DNA of 64,000 nt from Neckera pumila (Eukaryota; Streptophyta; Bryopsida; Hypnales; Neckeraceae): NCBI GenBank assembly GCA_963969595.1, contig OZ018410.1, positions 27,036,913 to 27,100,912 of the forward strand, read 5' to 3'. Made by a program: the position numbers and the translations under genes. Below the pieces are notes generated by a model. The model saw only the letters and a list, made by a program, of their open reading frames with translations, ran no database searches and was not told the origin of the DNA. Shown in pieces: positions 11,596-24,330 of the stretch; the stretch's first letter is position 1; each line of letters opens with the position of its first letter.

Positions 11596-11731
11596 CAAAC
11601 AAGTGCCTTGCCATTGTGTTGCTAAGAACTGACTTTTGCCCAGTAGGTCAAGATATGTTCATTGAACCCACTTCCGATTGCTCACTGATTTTTCAAATAT
11701 GATGAAGTCAAGATTGATAGTGGAGCTGTAA

Positions 11732-12165
11732 GAGCATCTCCACTCTTGCCTTGGAAAGGCTCCCTAGCTAGCGTACTCTAAGCTCGGGCACTTTTCCATT
11801 CCCCACCTCAAACACGCTCTCGGGTCTTGGCAACCCGGCCACTAGAATACAAGCTTCTTGACTACAATTGTACTTCTTCTACAACCCACTTTTTCAGAAG
11901 AGATATTTGTCGTGACTTGTTTGCACTATGTCAAGCAGTGAATAGTGTTGCACAGTGAACCATGTCAAAAAAATATTTGAAAATTTGAAATTTGAGAATA
12001 AATATAGACATTCAACAATTTTCCGGGCAATTTTCACAGTGCTTCAAGGCGGGTATGATTGGAGACGTACTACAACACAAGCCTCTGTTTGGCATTTTTG
12101 GAGCCCTGGACAATTTGTTCTGTACTTCTCCGTGCTGATTTTTCAAAGCAAGAGTGGAGATGCTC
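11732..12165. mobile_element. PIF/Harbinger-like MITE, GAGCATCTCCACTCTTG
   Basis: GAGCATCTCCACTCTTGC and its complement GCAAGAGTGGAGATGCTC form the ends, and TAA flanks both sides (11729-11731, 12166-12168). The interior does not match the neighbouring MITEs beyond the ends, so it is a distinct subfamily. Confidence 0.8.
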
Positions 12166-12225
12166 TAACTTAAGTTACCGGCCATGATTGACCCAGTGAG
12201 TGCCAAGACAACATTCACAACCTAA

Positions 12226-12611
12226 GAGCATCCCCACTCCAAAGACAGCCAAATGGCATGGCGAGGGAGCATTTGGCACGTGATTTGACTGAGCCTGGCC
12301 CATGTGCCCCACGGCAACATGGACTACAAGCACGGGAAACCGGGTTTACATGGCCTCCAAAGTGCCACCTCGTGAATGCCGACTCCGGAAAGACATTGAT
12401 TAATGAAAAAGTCTCTCAAAACTTGGGAACAAAGATAAATAGCCCATACCAAGCCACAAGCAAGGCTCTTCATTTGGCTGGGTGCTCATCAAATTTGGCC
12501 GTGCCCGGCCATTTTTTGGTCCTCGCCGTGTGTGTCGTAGGACATGCATTATTGCCGGGCATGGCCATCTGTCCAGTTTGAGCCACTTGTTGAATTGGAG
12601 TGGAGATATTC
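12226..12611. mobile_element. PIF/Harbinger-like MITE, GAGCATCCCCACTCCAA
   Basis: The left end GAGCATCCCCACTCCAA pairs with TTGGAGTGGAGATATTC on the right with mismatches; TAA flanks both sides (12223-12225, 12612-12614). The interior carries GGCCGTGCCCGGCC and CATGGCC themes, and is shared in part with 13629-14045 in the opposite orientation. Confidence 0.75.
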
Positions 12612-12685
12612 TAAGCTTAAATTCACCCACCCCCCACAATGGCACAGTCCATCCCTCCCTGCGTGTCAATGTCTCCATCACCAAT

Positions 12686-13031
12686 AGGGGTAGTCACTGC
12701 TTCTTCACGGCAGTCAGTGAAAGTTGAGAATTGGGACGTGGCACTGCGTCATTGGCTCTCTGCGGCTTGTGCCGTCCTTCTTACTTGAAGGTTGAGAAGG
12801 GCTGTTCTTCTCCTTCGCAGGACAAGAAGTTTAAGTGAAGAAGTTTACAAGCCACGCCAGGCCAAGCACAGATGCTATAATTAGCTTTTTAGTGGTGCTC
12901 GCTGCATTGTTCTCCACAACATGCGAGAAAAGGTGTCACACCGTCTTCAAAGAGAATGGGATCTCATTGGCTCCACTTTCATCTCCACATCCTCTCAACC
13001 TTCATGGAAGGGAGAAGGTGTGACTACCCCT
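12686..13031. mobile_element. MITE with AGGGGTAGTCAC termini
   Basis: AGGGGTAGTCAC at the left and GTGACTACCCCT at the right are perfect complements, flanked by AAT on both sides (12683-12685, 13032-13034). The interior is GC-richer than the surroundings and unlike the GAGCATC family. A three-base duplication fits PIF/Harbinger or CACTA-type elements. Confidence 0.65.
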
Positions 13032-13236
13032 AATGTATTGTACAATTAATACAATCAAAGATGGAAACTATGAGAAAAATGAGGCTCCTGGATCTACCAG
13101 ATTCGGCTAAAATTGGTGGAATAGTGGACACAAAATAGTAGCTCATGCTAAAATTGCACTCGGTTTCCCAAGCAATGACTTCAAATTGTCATTTGTGTGT
13201 CTGCTTGTATTTTGAACAGATAGTGAGGAACAAGTT

Positions 13237-13306
13237 CCAGATCAAATTATTTTTCAAAACCCCTCATTTTATTTTGGGGGGGGGTTCTGAAAAATAATTT
13301 GATTGG
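13237..13306. repeat. inverted repeat with G-run
   Basis: CCAGATCAAATTATTTTTC...CCCC (13237-13263) pairs with GGGG...GAAAAATAATTTGATTGG (13281-13306) across a short loop, next to a run of nine Gs. It may be a tiny MITE or the tip of a lost element. Confidence 0.55.
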
Positions 13307-13379
13307 AAAATCTCAAAATCCCAGTACCCCTCAGTCTTGTATTTTTGAAAACGAAGTCGTTTGACAATCGATATGGGAT

Positions 13380-13430
13380 AATCCGTATCCGTTTTCCATA
13401 TCTGTTTTCCATATCCGTTTCTTGTATCCT
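13380..13430. repeat. short tandem repeat, TTTCCATATCYG unit
   Basis: Three to four imperfect 12-base units of TTTCCATATCCG/TTTCCATATCTG follow one another, with related TATCCG motifs on either side. The rest of 13035-13625 holds no gene. Confidence 0.7.
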
Positions 13431-13628
13431 TATACATACGGTATACGTACAATATCATAATATTCGTATCAGGATCAACGGCAGGAAAGGGGATGTTTTT
13501 ATATTTTTTCAAAAACAATCAATGGCTATTAATTTTTTGGGGGAGGGGGGGCGGGGTTAATTAATTGAGCAGGGAGTGTTCCTCTCTTTTCAGGGGTTAG
13601 TTTATCGCGGGATCAAATGATCCGATAA

Positions 13629-14045
13629 GAGCATCCCCACTCCAACTCAACAAGTGGCTCAAACTAGGCAAATGGCCGTGCCCGGCCATAATGAGTGCCC
13701 CACAGCACGCACGACGAGGGCCAAAAAATGGCCGGGCACGGCCAAATTTGAAGAGCACCCGGCCAAATGAAGAGTCTTGCTTGCAGCTCGGCATGAGTTA
13801 TTTTAACTTTATTTCCAAGTTTCGAGAGACCTTTTCATTTATTCCCCAAGTTTCGAGAGACCTTTTCATTAAGAATGTCTTTCCCCGAGTAGGCATTCAT
13901 GAGGTAGCACTTGGGGGCCGTGGAAACCCGGTTTCCTGTGTTCGTAACCCGTGTTGCCGTGGGGCACATGGGCCGGGCTTGGTCAAATGACACTCTAAGT
14001 TCTCCCTGGCCGTGCCATTTGGCCGTGCCTGGAGTGGGGATGCTC
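13629..14045. mobile_element. PIF/Harbinger-like MITE, GAGCATCCCCACTCC
   Basis: GAGCATCCCCACTCC and its exact complement GGAGTGGGGATGCTC form the ends; TAA flanks both sides (13626-13628, 14046-14048). The interior is rich in GGCCGTGCC / GGCCGGGCACGGCC motifs near both ends, which would pair in a folded strand. Inside, a short segment AAGTTTCGAGAGACCTTTTC occurs twice in tandem (about 13815-13870). Confidence 0.85.
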
Positions 14046-14303
14046 TAATACAGGGCACCTCTCACTGTTGCTTTCCAGGACTATGGGATCAAAATTAGAA
14101 CCCGAAATTATAAACCGAAATTAGAACCCTAATACTTTTGGTGCGATTTCGGCCAAAGACAAAACACAAATGAATAATGATGCGGGCAGCTCTGGCTGGT
14201 CCTTTCCAGGACATGAGAACAAAAATTAGATTTTTTTTGTTTTTTGTTGTTCATTACATTCAGTAGCAGTCACTGTGACTGCCTTCCTTGGACGGAATGA
14301 TGT

Positions 14304-14354
14304 GGAATATACCACATCATTTCATCCAAGGGATGAAATGGTGTGGTATATTCC
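14304..14354. repeat. near-perfect 24-bp-arm hairpin
   Basis: GGAATATACCACATCATTTC-ATCC (14304-14327) and its complement (14331-14354, one mismatch) are separated by three bases. The left arm overlaps another imperfect palindrome, AATGATGTGG / CCACATCATT at 14297-14320. No gene lies nearby. Confidence 0.75.
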
Positions 14355-14590
14355 ATACCAAATCAGTAACTACAAGGCACTTGGCAAAACTTGTCAAAAG
14401 CGAAACTTGTCAAAATCCAAGAAGGGACTTGAGTTAATTACAAGGTCGCGGATGCACATTGGTATTAACAACAAATTAAGTAATTTGAATTAAAGCTGTA
14501 ATTCAAATAGCGAACTTATTCAAAATGGCAATCAGAATAGAGATCAATTATCTCAATGATTGAATTGCATCACTTTGATGTGATTGTCAT

Positions 14591-15190
14591 TCATATTTTG
14601 TAATTTCGTTTGTAAAGACAACTATATATATACACATGGGGTGGTAGGAGGTAGAACAACCCATGTGGGATAAATAAATTTGAACTTGTAGTTTCTCAAG
14701 CACTCATAGTTAAGTCAAAAACAAAAAATTGTGTTAAAAGTAGAATTTCAGACCTCATTTAGGGCATAGTAAAGTAACTTTTCTCAAATATTTTTGAACT
14801 TTAAAAAGTCGTCAAATGAACATAAGTTTCACCTCCAAAAATCCGTTTGGCATTTTAAATCTCCAATCAAAAGTTATGGACAAATCTCAAGAGAGGATTT
14901 TTTAAAATGTTAAAGAAAATTTCCATTCCCACCCCCTCTCTCAAATTTGTCCATAATTTTTGATTGGAGATTCAAAATGCCAAACGGATTTTTGGAGGTG
15001 AAACCTGTCTTCATTTGCCAACTTTTTTTAGTTCAAACTTTTTTGAGAAAAGTTACTTTACTATGCCTAAATGAGGTCTGAAATTTTTCTTTTAACACAA
15101 TTCTTTGTTTTTGACTTAACTATGAGTGCTTGAGAAACTACAAATTCAATTTATTTATCCCACATGGGTTGTTCTACCTCCTACCACCCC

Positions 15191-15221
<31 letters not shown>

Positions 15222-15250
15222 ATTGTCTTTTCATTTGAAAACTCAAAATA
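14591..15250. mobile_element. large foldback element
   Basis: The left arm runs CATATTTTG, AAAGACAA, ATATATATA, CATGGGGTGGTAGGAGG and then TTGAACTTGTAGTTTCTC to about 14905. The complement of all these blocks occurs in reverse order from about 14930 to 15250. Arms of roughly 300 bp with a small unique centre make a giant hairpin. A diverged relative lies at about 41785-42225. A (TA)n(GA)n tract at 15191-15221 interrupts the right arm. Confidence 0.8.
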
Positions 15251-15890
15251 TGTTATTGGTGACAAATGGTTGTAATCCATTATCCATTGGATCCTTTGCC
15301 AACATCTTTTCTTACAACTATTTGTTGATTTGTATGTTTGGTCCAAAAGTAACAAAGAATATGAAACAAAACATAATGTACTGCCACTACTCTAGCACCT
15401 AAGCTGACATTAATTTTTTGAGGATGAATTTCGTGGATGAGGAGTCCAAGGAGGGAAAGGCAGCCTCTTTGAAGGCTACTGAATGTTATGTTGTTGTTTG
15501 GAGGGAAGGGGGAGGCAATTTCAGCCGAAGTCAAAACTTGGATGGAACTAAAAGCTTAGTCAGAGATGACTGTAAACTATGGGATGATGGTGGTGAGGTA
15601 CCCAAATCAAATGGCGTGGGTTCGAAGCTAGCAGCAATAGGTTGTATACCTTGTGTAAATCAGCCTCTCTTCATGATGGAAAATGCCATGTCGTATGTTT
15701 CCTAAGCACATTTGTTTCAAATAAAATAGAATAAGATTGAATTTGCTTTTTCCACACTGGAGGGAAATGAAATAGTATATAAGGGCTTCCTACCACGCTC
15801 CATCGCTCCATCGGTGGGCAAAGTTCACAAAGGGAGTCCAAATAAGCAATTGCATTTTCATGTGGACATGGTGGATGGGGAGGGATCCAC
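15251..15890. other. spacer, no gene seen
   Basis: The plus-strand open frame 15418-15705 (95 codons) has no recognisable domain, no upstream promoter elements and AT-rich codons. I do not call it a gene. Confidence 0.4.
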
Positions 15891-15893
15891 TAA

Positions 15894-16207
15894 GAGCATC
15901 TCCTGCAGCCCTCCAAACAATTTGTTCCTTCAATCGAGATCTGTCTAATTTAAAGGAGATGGCCACTTGAATCCCTAACAGTACAACTCACTAAATATAC
16001 TTCCAACGAATCACAAGTTACAAATCTTGCAAAAACAATAAGTAAGCTATGACAATTAAGTAGCACGTAGTGAACACAAAGGTCTCCTTCAAATCTGGAT
16101 TATTTGGTGGATGAAAGTAAAGGTTGAGCCTGACACACACTAGAATTGATTGCTTATCATCCAAAAATTAGAGGAGAGGGATACTTGGAGGGCTATTGGA
16201 GATACTC
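15894..16207. mobile_element. PIF/Harbinger-like MITE, GAGCATCTCCTGCAGCCC
   Basis: GAGCATCTCCTGCAGCCCTCC on the left pairs with GGAGGGCTATTGGAGATACTC on the right with a few mismatches. TAA flanks both sides (15891-15893, 16208-16210). Interior AT-rich. Confidence 0.72.
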
Positions 16208-16393
16208 TAAGAATTCCACACGAATTGATTCCTTCAAGATCGGCTAATTTTGACCAATGAGTTTGTCCACTGATTTCGGTGAAAATGAAATCCTCTTTTT
16301 CCACTCATCTATTCCAGCATGACAATTGGTGGAACTCTTTTTATCTTCCAATGCTTTTTTCGCCCACCAATGGAACATGGCAAGAGGCGTTGA

Positions 16394-17226
16394 CCCCTAA
16401 AGGACCCCTAAAGGACCAAAGGGCGTTTTTTTGGCAACATAGCAATTTTGGGCAGCACACTACAAACAAAAATTTTATTTTATTTTATTTGAAAATTTCA
16501 CACAATGTGTGCCCAAGGAGTAGCTTTACGGCCCAACAATCTTCAAAACTTTTGACTACATAGTTAAAAAGTTACTGGATGATGTGTCATTTTCAACGGT
16601 CGGGGGGGTAGCTCAATTTTTTTTTTTAAAATCACTTTCAAAAAAAAATAAAAAACTGAAATTGCTTTTCCATATTTGTATGTATAGAGCTTTGAATTAT
16701 TCCAATTTGATTTATGAGATGTAAATTATGAGGTGTTCTAGTTGCAGTTATGGATTCTCCACTCTAAAAGAAACTTTGAAGTCCTTTATTTTTACTCAAT
16801 TTTTAATATTTTTTGAAAAAATAAAAGCATAGGATGTATATTTTTTATCACAATATTACAACGGTTGGGATTGACATTTCTCAATTCCATTATTAAAATT
16901 CTTAACACTTTAGTGTTTTGAATAATTCTCTACTTCTTTCTACAACCTATTTTTTTCCTATATGTTGTACAATTCCAAATGATCTGAAATTTTTTAAGCA
17001 TGTAGCCAACTTGCTTTGAAGAATGAATCCAAGTTATAACCACCATTTTGGAATTTTTTTCATTTAAATGTGACCTGGTGAAGTGCAGCTGCTCGTTTTT
17101 TTGCAGGGCCCCAAAAAAGTTTTTTGTCAATTCAAATGCTAATATCTTGCAATCTGCAAAGTGGAAAATTCTGAAATTTTTTGTACATATTTTCAAACAA
17201 GCTTACTACAAGATCCTATGGTTACA
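16394..17226 (+). mobile_element. TTAA-family MITE, subfamily X, right end lost
   Basis: The left flank is TTGA (16390-16393), a one-base decay of TTAA. The first twelve bases CCCCTAAAGGAC are duplicated in tandem before the usual CAAAGGGCG continues. The interior follows subfamily X up to AGATCCTATGGTTACAT (about 17210-17226), after which the sequence departs and no right tip is found. Confidence 0.7.
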
Positions 17227-19100
17227 TAGTTCGGTACACCCCTATTGTCCTAAAACTTTGAATCTCGGAATCCTTTTTGAAGTGTAGTATTAAGCCTATT
17301 GCAATAAAATTAAGGGAAACTAAAAAATCATTTTGGGATGAAGGGAGTATGAATTTTAAAAGTGCTGAAAATAGGTATTTCTAAACTGACCTTGTATTCT
17401 CCTGAATAATGGATGTACATTTTAGATAAAAGTCTAAGGGGGAATAGTTATATAAAAGAGTCAAAATTAGGTGGTTTTATTTTACTTGAAATTAATTCAA
17501 GGATTGTCCATGTTGCCCAAGAAAAATGTGTTCTACTTTTTTATTTTTTAATGATATGTATACATACCATAGTATATTTAATTGGAGAACATTAGCATGT
17601 GAATATAGAATCTATAAGCCCATGAGCCTAGAAGTATATATTATAGACACCATCTATAATTATAGGTACCTATATTATATGCTATTTTCATATCATAGTG
17701 TACCTATGTTATAGATACATATATTATAAAGACCTTCAAGTGGTCGTAGGTACATACATACAACTAGGTTCAAGGCCTATAGGCTCACGTCTCTACGCTC
17801 ACGTACTAGCATAGTTATAATTTAACTTGATATCTTAGCTCTTTAATCCCATGGAATTGTAAGAACCAAAAGGTAGCTTATGATTTTAGAATGGTCAATT
17901 AGTTTTGTTCATGCTAAATACAATGGATGATGTTCATTCTTTTTTGTGTCTAAAGAAATGGATTACTCTTGTAAAAGCATTGTTAAATTATTACTCTCAC
18001 CTTGTCCATTTATACACAACTTTAAAAAAAGTGATCAAGGAGAAGAATAAAACAATATTTAAAAGGCCATGACAAGAAGAATGTAATGAAAAAAGACATT
18101 TTCACCATTGAACAGGCTAGGAAATAGTCATTTAACAAATTTTACGAACTTAATTTAATACCATCGGTCATGGAGTCAAAGTGTTGGTATAGTAGACTGT
18201 AGTTTTAGTCATTATAATTGGGAAGTTAAAAAAGAATGAGATCCGGAAATTTGAAAGGATGGAAAATTGAGGACTTAAAAAAAAATTGTTTTACATATAT
18301 ATTTATTATGTGTGAAAATATGGAAAATTTTATTATACTCAAGGAAATCTTTACTTTTTGAATTTTTTCGTCTAAAATTACTAGATGAATTGAGATTCAA
18401 AAGGCTTGACATAATTGACATAATTTCATTTGAGGGAATGATTGTAAACAAAATTAGTTTGCTCTTTTTGGTGATTGGCCATACTTCATAATATTTTTAG
18501 CTCATTTTCCAATGTATTTTGCAGTTTTTAAAACTTTGACGTTACATTGTTTTTGAAATTATTGCACCATAGGTCTACAACATAATAACAATGAAAGAAA
18601 GGGCAATTTCTTTTGGTATTTGTAAGTTGTGTTTTTATTTTTGGTGTTAGTCATTCAAACAACTCTTAATGTTCCAAAAACTTATGCAATCTAAGATAAT
18701 GTAGGCAATCAAATTAGATAGGTGTGTACAATATTTTACAACAATTTAATGCATTTAGCATTATAAACAAATCACGAAAGGAAGATAAGATTTTTTTTTA
18801 TTAAATATCATGAATTTGAAGTTAAATATGGCAAATTAGAGAGAGAGGTGCAAGCCAAAAAAATCTTCAAAAGTTCATCACTTTTTGCAAGATTATACAA
18901 TTATTTATGATTGTATCTACTTAAAAAACAAAAAATAAATAAAAAAATAAAAAAATAAAAAATAATTATCTTTAATTCCACATTAATTTAGACGAAAGAT
19001 GTGCAGGATGATGAAGAGAACAATAATTGATGACCCTTTGGTTTCTCTCATAGGTATCAAAATAATATTTGGTGGTCTTTTATCAATTAAAGATTGACCC
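17227..19100. other. very AT-rich spacer, no gene seen
   Basis: The segment holds many TATAG/CTATA strings around 17620-17730 and A-rich runs near 18925-18965. Open frames are short and of low complexity. Nothing recognisable is coded on either strand. Confidence 0.5.
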
Positions 19101-19478
19101 CCCTTGCAATTGTTGATTTATTTTCAAATCATATGACAATAGAGGTTGTTATATATATTGAACTTTGGGGTTTGGGCTTTGGCCACTTGCAACTAGAGAC
19201 CTAGTGGATCCTCGAACTCTATTCTAATATGAGGATGGAGATTGCAATTGTTGATAACCGAATAGATCATAGAGTACATTGTTGATCACCTACCAAGTCT
19301 ATAACTTCTATTTTGATATAACCATAACAAAAATTGCGATTGTTGATCATTTGTTGGATCAATGAGTTCTATCTAATCCCAATCTAATACCATGATAAAG
19401 ATTGCAATTGTTAATTTTATGCCAAATTACCAACTTTTATTTTTATACAAGGATAGAAATTGCAACCGTTGATCTTAT
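19101..19478. repeat. degenerate repeat around TTGCAATTGTTGAT
   Basis: TTGCAATTGTTGAT or close variants occur at about 19101, 19236, 19335, 19406 and 19459, each followed by AT-rich sequence. Spacing is irregular (about 55-135 bp), so this is an old, eroded tandem array. It ends exactly where the next TTAA-flanked element begins. Confidence 0.5.
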
Positions 19479-19482
19479 TTAA

Positions 19483-20335
19483 TCCCCAAAGGACCAAATG
19501 TCATGTCAAGGGATACATCAAAGTTCAAGAAGATTCCTATAATCTCAATTTTTGACGTGATTTTTTGAATCTTTTTTGAAGATAGGAAAACACATTAGCA
19601 TATTGGGAATCTATTTATTATTGTAATCAATGCTCAAGAATAAAATTATACCGTACTAAGTTCAAAAGGCAGCTTGTTGGTCAATACAAAAAAATTACAA
19701 AAAACCAAAATAAAATTTTCAAAATTTTTCTCATAAAAAAATTCATGTCTACATCAAAAGATTTGATTCATTCCATTTGAACTAGCGATGAAAAAGGTAT
19801 GGATAACTTTGTTTTTTGAGCAATCTAAGCATCTTGTTGAAAAAATAACTTGTAGGATTCATTTTTTAATGCACTTTTGATAAATTTGAAAACAAATTGT
19901 TTGACAGGTTAAGTTTGCTTGCAAGAACAATCTTACAATAGAAATCATAGTATTTCAGTTCCATCTAAGAGCTTTTAACGATTTAGTTTTTCATTTTTTT
20001 TTAATTTCTATATTTTCAACTCTATTTTTTCCAACACTAAAAGATTTTAATTCAAAATCTATAGTACAATAATTTTAAAGTTAAAAATATTCAAAGTTTA
20101 AAATTTTTAGTCATACAAAAGGTGCAAAAGCATTTGTTTTCTTTACTCAAATGTAGATGCAATCCATGCTGTTAAAGTTTTTGAAATTTCTACCACTCAT
20201 TTTTATACTTGTCTAATCAAGATTCTAAGGTTAGATATGCAAAACAAACAAAGTTTTAGAAATTTTGCACCTTACAATAGAATGGTAATTTAGAGTGTTT
20301 TTTGATTAAATAAAAGGGCCTTAGTCCCTTAGGAA
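19483..20335 (+). mobile_element. TTAA-flanked MITE, A-like
   Basis: The left tip TCCCCAAAGGACCAAATG follows TTAA (19479-19482); the right tip CCTTAGGAA precedes TTGA (20336-20339). The right-hand module (GCACCTTACAATAGAATGG) and the TTGCTTGCAAGAACAATC block match subfamily A. The copy is older and more diverged than the one at 25058. Confidence 0.7.
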
Positions 20336-20800
20336 TTGAGACCTTTATAATTATAAAGAATACAAGGATTATTGTCCCTAGGATTCTTTCAAGATAATGC
20401 ACACAATAACATCGTTGTAGACATTCATCCTTTATCAACTTGGATAACTTCTCTTTACCTTTATTAATTGTAGAAGTCAAACTTTCTTTGAATGATAGGT
20501 ATATCCGTCTAGTATCATAGGAGACTCCTATAATATTGTGTCTACTTGAAACCTTCAAAAGACTCTTTTAGACTAGATATGTGTCTTGTTGAAACCTCCT
20601 AAGAAACCCTATGATTTCTTAATGCCTTGTAGAACCTCCTAGTTGTCTTTGAAGAAACTTCAAGATATAGTGATAGTATATATTGAAGGCAAGATGGAAG
20701 AAACCTCAATCTTGCCAATACAAATCTTAGAGCATTCTTGTTATGTTTTGTATTACACCTTTGAGTTCTTTACATTGCCTATTTTTGTTCTCCGAACTTG
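20336..20800. other. spacer, no gene seen
   Basis: AT-rich, with a 100-codon minus-strand open frame (20256-20558) that overlaps the MITE end and resembles nothing known. Confidence 0.4.
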
Positions 20801-21300
20801 AATAGTCATGAGATTTGAGGAATGTTGATAGGAATTGCACCCTCCGAGTTGTGGTCTGAAAAAGATGTGGGGTTTATTAGTTGATAGGCATTGCACACTC
20901 TCATCTTGATTTTGAATAGTCGTGAGAAAAACTTGATAGGTATTGCATGCTCCGTTTTTGGTCTTGGATAGTTGTGGGATTTATTAGATCATTTTATGAT
21001 AGGCATTGCACACTCCCGGTTTTAGTCTTCTTGGATATATGTGGCACTACAAAAGAAAGGGGTGTTTTAAGTATAGTCCTAGTAGTATTGTCTTTTAAGT
21101 AATGACCTTTAAGTAAGGTTTTTAGTAAAATTTTACTGAAAAGACTGTCCTTTTAGTAAATTTTTATTAAAAAACTTACTAAAAGGTCATTACTTAAAAG
21201 ACGATACTACTAAGACTATACTTAAAACACCCCTTTCTCTTGTAGTGTGGGATTTACTGGTTAATAGGTATTATACACTTTTGTTCTTGAAATATATTGG
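20801..21300. repeat. minisatellite, about 55-65 bp unit, interrupted by a MITE
   Basis: Units of the type TTGATAGGYATTGCACACTC, then GTCTTGGATAGTYGTGGGAT and TTATTAG, recur near 20827, 20880, 20935, 20999 and 21262. The fourth unit is split by the CACTA-type MITE at 21045-21247. No open frame follows the unit length. Confidence 0.7.
21045..21247. mobile_element. CACTA-type hairpin MITE
   Basis: The element starts CACTACAAAAGAAAGGGGTG and ends with the near-perfect complement ending CTTGTAGTG, with TGG duplicated at 21042-21044 and 21248-21250. Arms extend almost to the centre (AGTAATGACC / GGTCATTACT), so a transcript would fold into a long hairpin. CACTA tips with a three-base duplication are the signature of the En/Spm superfamily. 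Confidence 0.85.
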
Positions 21301-22284
21301 ACTATTGAATCTTTGAAATAGAAACTAGAATAGCGACTTTTATTATTCTTGAGATGAAAACTACTTTTTTGGGATGGGAGAACTTGAAATAGCCTTTGGA
21401 GAATAGTATTTACACCTTTTAAAATATGACTTTTAGTGAATTAATTAAGGATGAGTGGTGGATAAGCGGACACCCTATGGCAAACTAGATAGACATGCTA
21501 GGACATCACTTTTCTTGAAGAGCCACATCAGATTTCAGTTTTAATTTTTTTTTCCAAAAACTATTCATTTTTTATTTTGACTGTTGGTCTAACTTTGGCA
21601 GCCCTGTAGAGGCCAATTTTTTTTTCTAATGGAGTATGCATATCTTATTAGTTAGGCTAGACTTCTTTGCACCTAGGATCAACCAAACCTTTACTAAAAG
21701 ATTATAAAAATTAGAATTCTATATATAAGTGTACAATTGTTGCAAGAAGAGAATAAATTTTCTTTGTCAGTACAATTTTTGAGGGAGGTTCATAAAAAGT
21801 TAGTTTACACCATGGGTATTCCACAAATGCAATTACAAATTGACAATTTGGTAATTTTGACACTTCTTTGTAAAGTATAGGCTTTATGAAATGCTTGTTC
21901 TTTTTAGATTCTATAATTAGGCATTAGTTTCAATATGTTTCTAAAGTTTGATAATTTTTAAAATTAAGCAGTCAACTACTAAACAGAGTCTTTTCATGGC
22001 TTGTTCTTCTTACTAAAATATGTAATTGAAAAAGAATTCGAACTTGCTTTCATAATTTAGTACTGAAAATTCACTCATTTGTAGTTGAGGGAAAACAATA
22101 CATTTTCTTTACTCAAAATTTTCTATTATTATCTTAAATAATTAAAATCTAAAAAATCTCAAACAATGTTTTGGATGCTTTGATTCTATATTTAGATTTT
22201 CAAACAATTGGATCTAAAAATAATTTAAAAATAAACTAATAATAGTTTCTAATAGTTTCTCCCTCTCACATGGAAATGAAAGCA
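21301..22284. other. AT-rich spacer, no gene seen
   Basis: No open frame of interest and no clear repeat boundary was found on either strand. Confidence 0.45.
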
Positions 22285-22287
22285 TTA

Positions 22288-23289
22288 GAGCATTTCCACC
22301 AAGGTGCAGTTTATTGCCCCGGCAAATGGTTTGGTATATATAGGAGAGTAGTTGCAACCCACTAGTTGAAGACTTTGGAGGTTTCCAACTCATACTACAC
22401 TACAATCTGAGCCCCATGCTTCAACTTCAATGTCTTCACGTTTTGACTTGCACCACAATAAGCTGTGTAGAAACCAAATTCCAGTGGCGCCTTGGTATGG
22501 AGGCCGGATGGGCAAAGGTGCAAGCAAAGTTATGGCTCAAGAGAGCTTCAAGTTTATTTGACATGACCCCTTCTATGCAAATCAACCAAGGTTTTTTTGA
22601 ACATGTATTCAAGGGTCATCATGGCTCATTACTCCTATGCCTTAGGGAATGGCTAGGAAGATTGACCCCCTGATTATCCTATGTTTTATCCTTGGAAAAA
22701 ACACTAGAATTTTTTAGTAGACACCCATGATAAAAATTTGCAAATTCTGAATTCATATTTGCAATTAGAGGCCCTAAATTACCTACATTGAATAGGGAAA
22801 ATAGATTGCCCCACACTAATTTCTTGACATTTCTTTGACTACACTATATCAATATTATTGTAGAAGGATGCAATGATGTGGGAAACATATGTGATGTATG
22901 GGTTGATGTACTGATTCATGGCTCGGGACTAGGGAGTGGCTTATGCCTCCACCTGGACAAGCAATGAGTCACAAAGTAACGTAACTTCTCTTGGATAAGG
23001 CAACCTAATTGTAAAGGCAATCCAATTTCACTATTTAGTATAGAAGAGTTGAAGAAATACAAAATTTACACTACACAAAATAGGGGGCAATTTTTACTTT
23101 TACCCTAAGATGGGGCACTAAAGGGGGCAATCCTCCTTGGCCCAGAGGGAGTTGGAATTTCTAACTTTTTCTGGCTTTTTGTGGATGTGCTAGTATAGAT
23201 TTGGTACCCAAGCGGGACCAATCTTTCTTGTGAAACATGGCACTCAACATTTGGGATGCCCATTTTGAAGTTCTATGGTAGAGATGCTC
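22288..23289. mobile_element. 1-kb PIF/Harbinger-like MITE, GAGCATTTCCACCA
   Basis: GAGCATTTCCACCAAGG on the left pairs with TGGTAGAGATGCTC on the right with mismatches; TTA flanks both sides (22285-22287, 23290-23292). It is more than twice the length of other family members. Part of its interior recurs in reverse near 8420-8480. The 85-codon frame at 22416-22673 lies inside and shows no transposase motif. Confidence 0.65.
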
Positions 23290-23418
23290 TTAGGAAACTT
23301 GACAAAGGCAATTTTGACTTTAGAAAACTTGAAAATACATTTTCAATTTCAGCATAGCATGGAAGTTTGCTTCTAATTAACCAACTCAATTATTCATGAG
23401 TTGAAGGTACGCTTTTAA

Positions 23419-24326
23419 CCCTTAAAGTTCCATGACTATGTTTTCACCAAAAACGCTTGAAAACTACCATTTTTAATACAAATACCAAAATTTTGACACA
23501 TGTAGCTGCATGATTTTATAATATGCTGACTTGAAAACATGTGCTAAAAATTTCAGAAATTTCCACCATGTAGATTGCAAGATGTAATCATTCAAATTCA
23601 CTGAAATCATTTTCTTGGACTTACAAAAAACAAGGCAATTGCACTTCACACTCCCACTTTTCTATGAAAAATGTCCAAAATGGTGGTGCTTCTTTGAATT
23701 CTTTTTCCTAGACAAGTTCGCCATATGCTGGAAAAATTTAGATCATTTGGAATTGTACAACATATAGAAAAACAATAGTAACTAGACAGTAGTAGAAAAT
23801 GATCCAAAATACTAAATTGTTAAGAATTTAATTATGGAATTGAAAAATGCCAATTTCAATGGTTGTAATGTTGTAATAAACAATCTACATCCTATGATTT
23901 TATTTTTCCCAAAACAAAAAAGATTGAAAATTAAGTAGGATAAAGGACTTCAAAGTTAATTTTAGAATAGAGAATCTATAACTGCCCGCAAACAAAACAT
24001 CTCCGTAACTTTTGACTCATTGATCAAAATGGAATGATTCAAAGCTTTCCACATATATATAACTCTAGAAACCAATTTCAAATTTTTATTTTTGAAAAAA
24101 ATGATTATTTAATTTGCACAGACTGCTCATTTACTAAAAAAGTAACGTATTCGGTCATAACTTTTGATTCATATTTTCAAATGTCGTGAAATTTAGTGCA
24201 TATGAAAGATATTCCTTGTCCCCTCCTTCGATTAAAATTTGGGCCAAAAATATGAAAATTTCCAATCACACGTACCTGTCCGAAACTGTTGTATAGCCAA
24301 AAAAATGCACATTGGTCCTTTAGGGC
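23419..24326 (-). mobile_element. TTAA-flanked MITE, subfamily X
   Basis: CCCTTAAAGTTCC and GGTCCTTTAGGGC lie between TTAA 23415-23418 and TTAA 24327-24330. The interior is the reverse of 9412-10336 with CTGCCCGCAAAC (about 23981) and CATAACTTTTGATTC (about 24156). It directly abuts a Y element, sharing one TTAA with it. Confidence 0.8.
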
Positions 24327-24330
24327 TTAA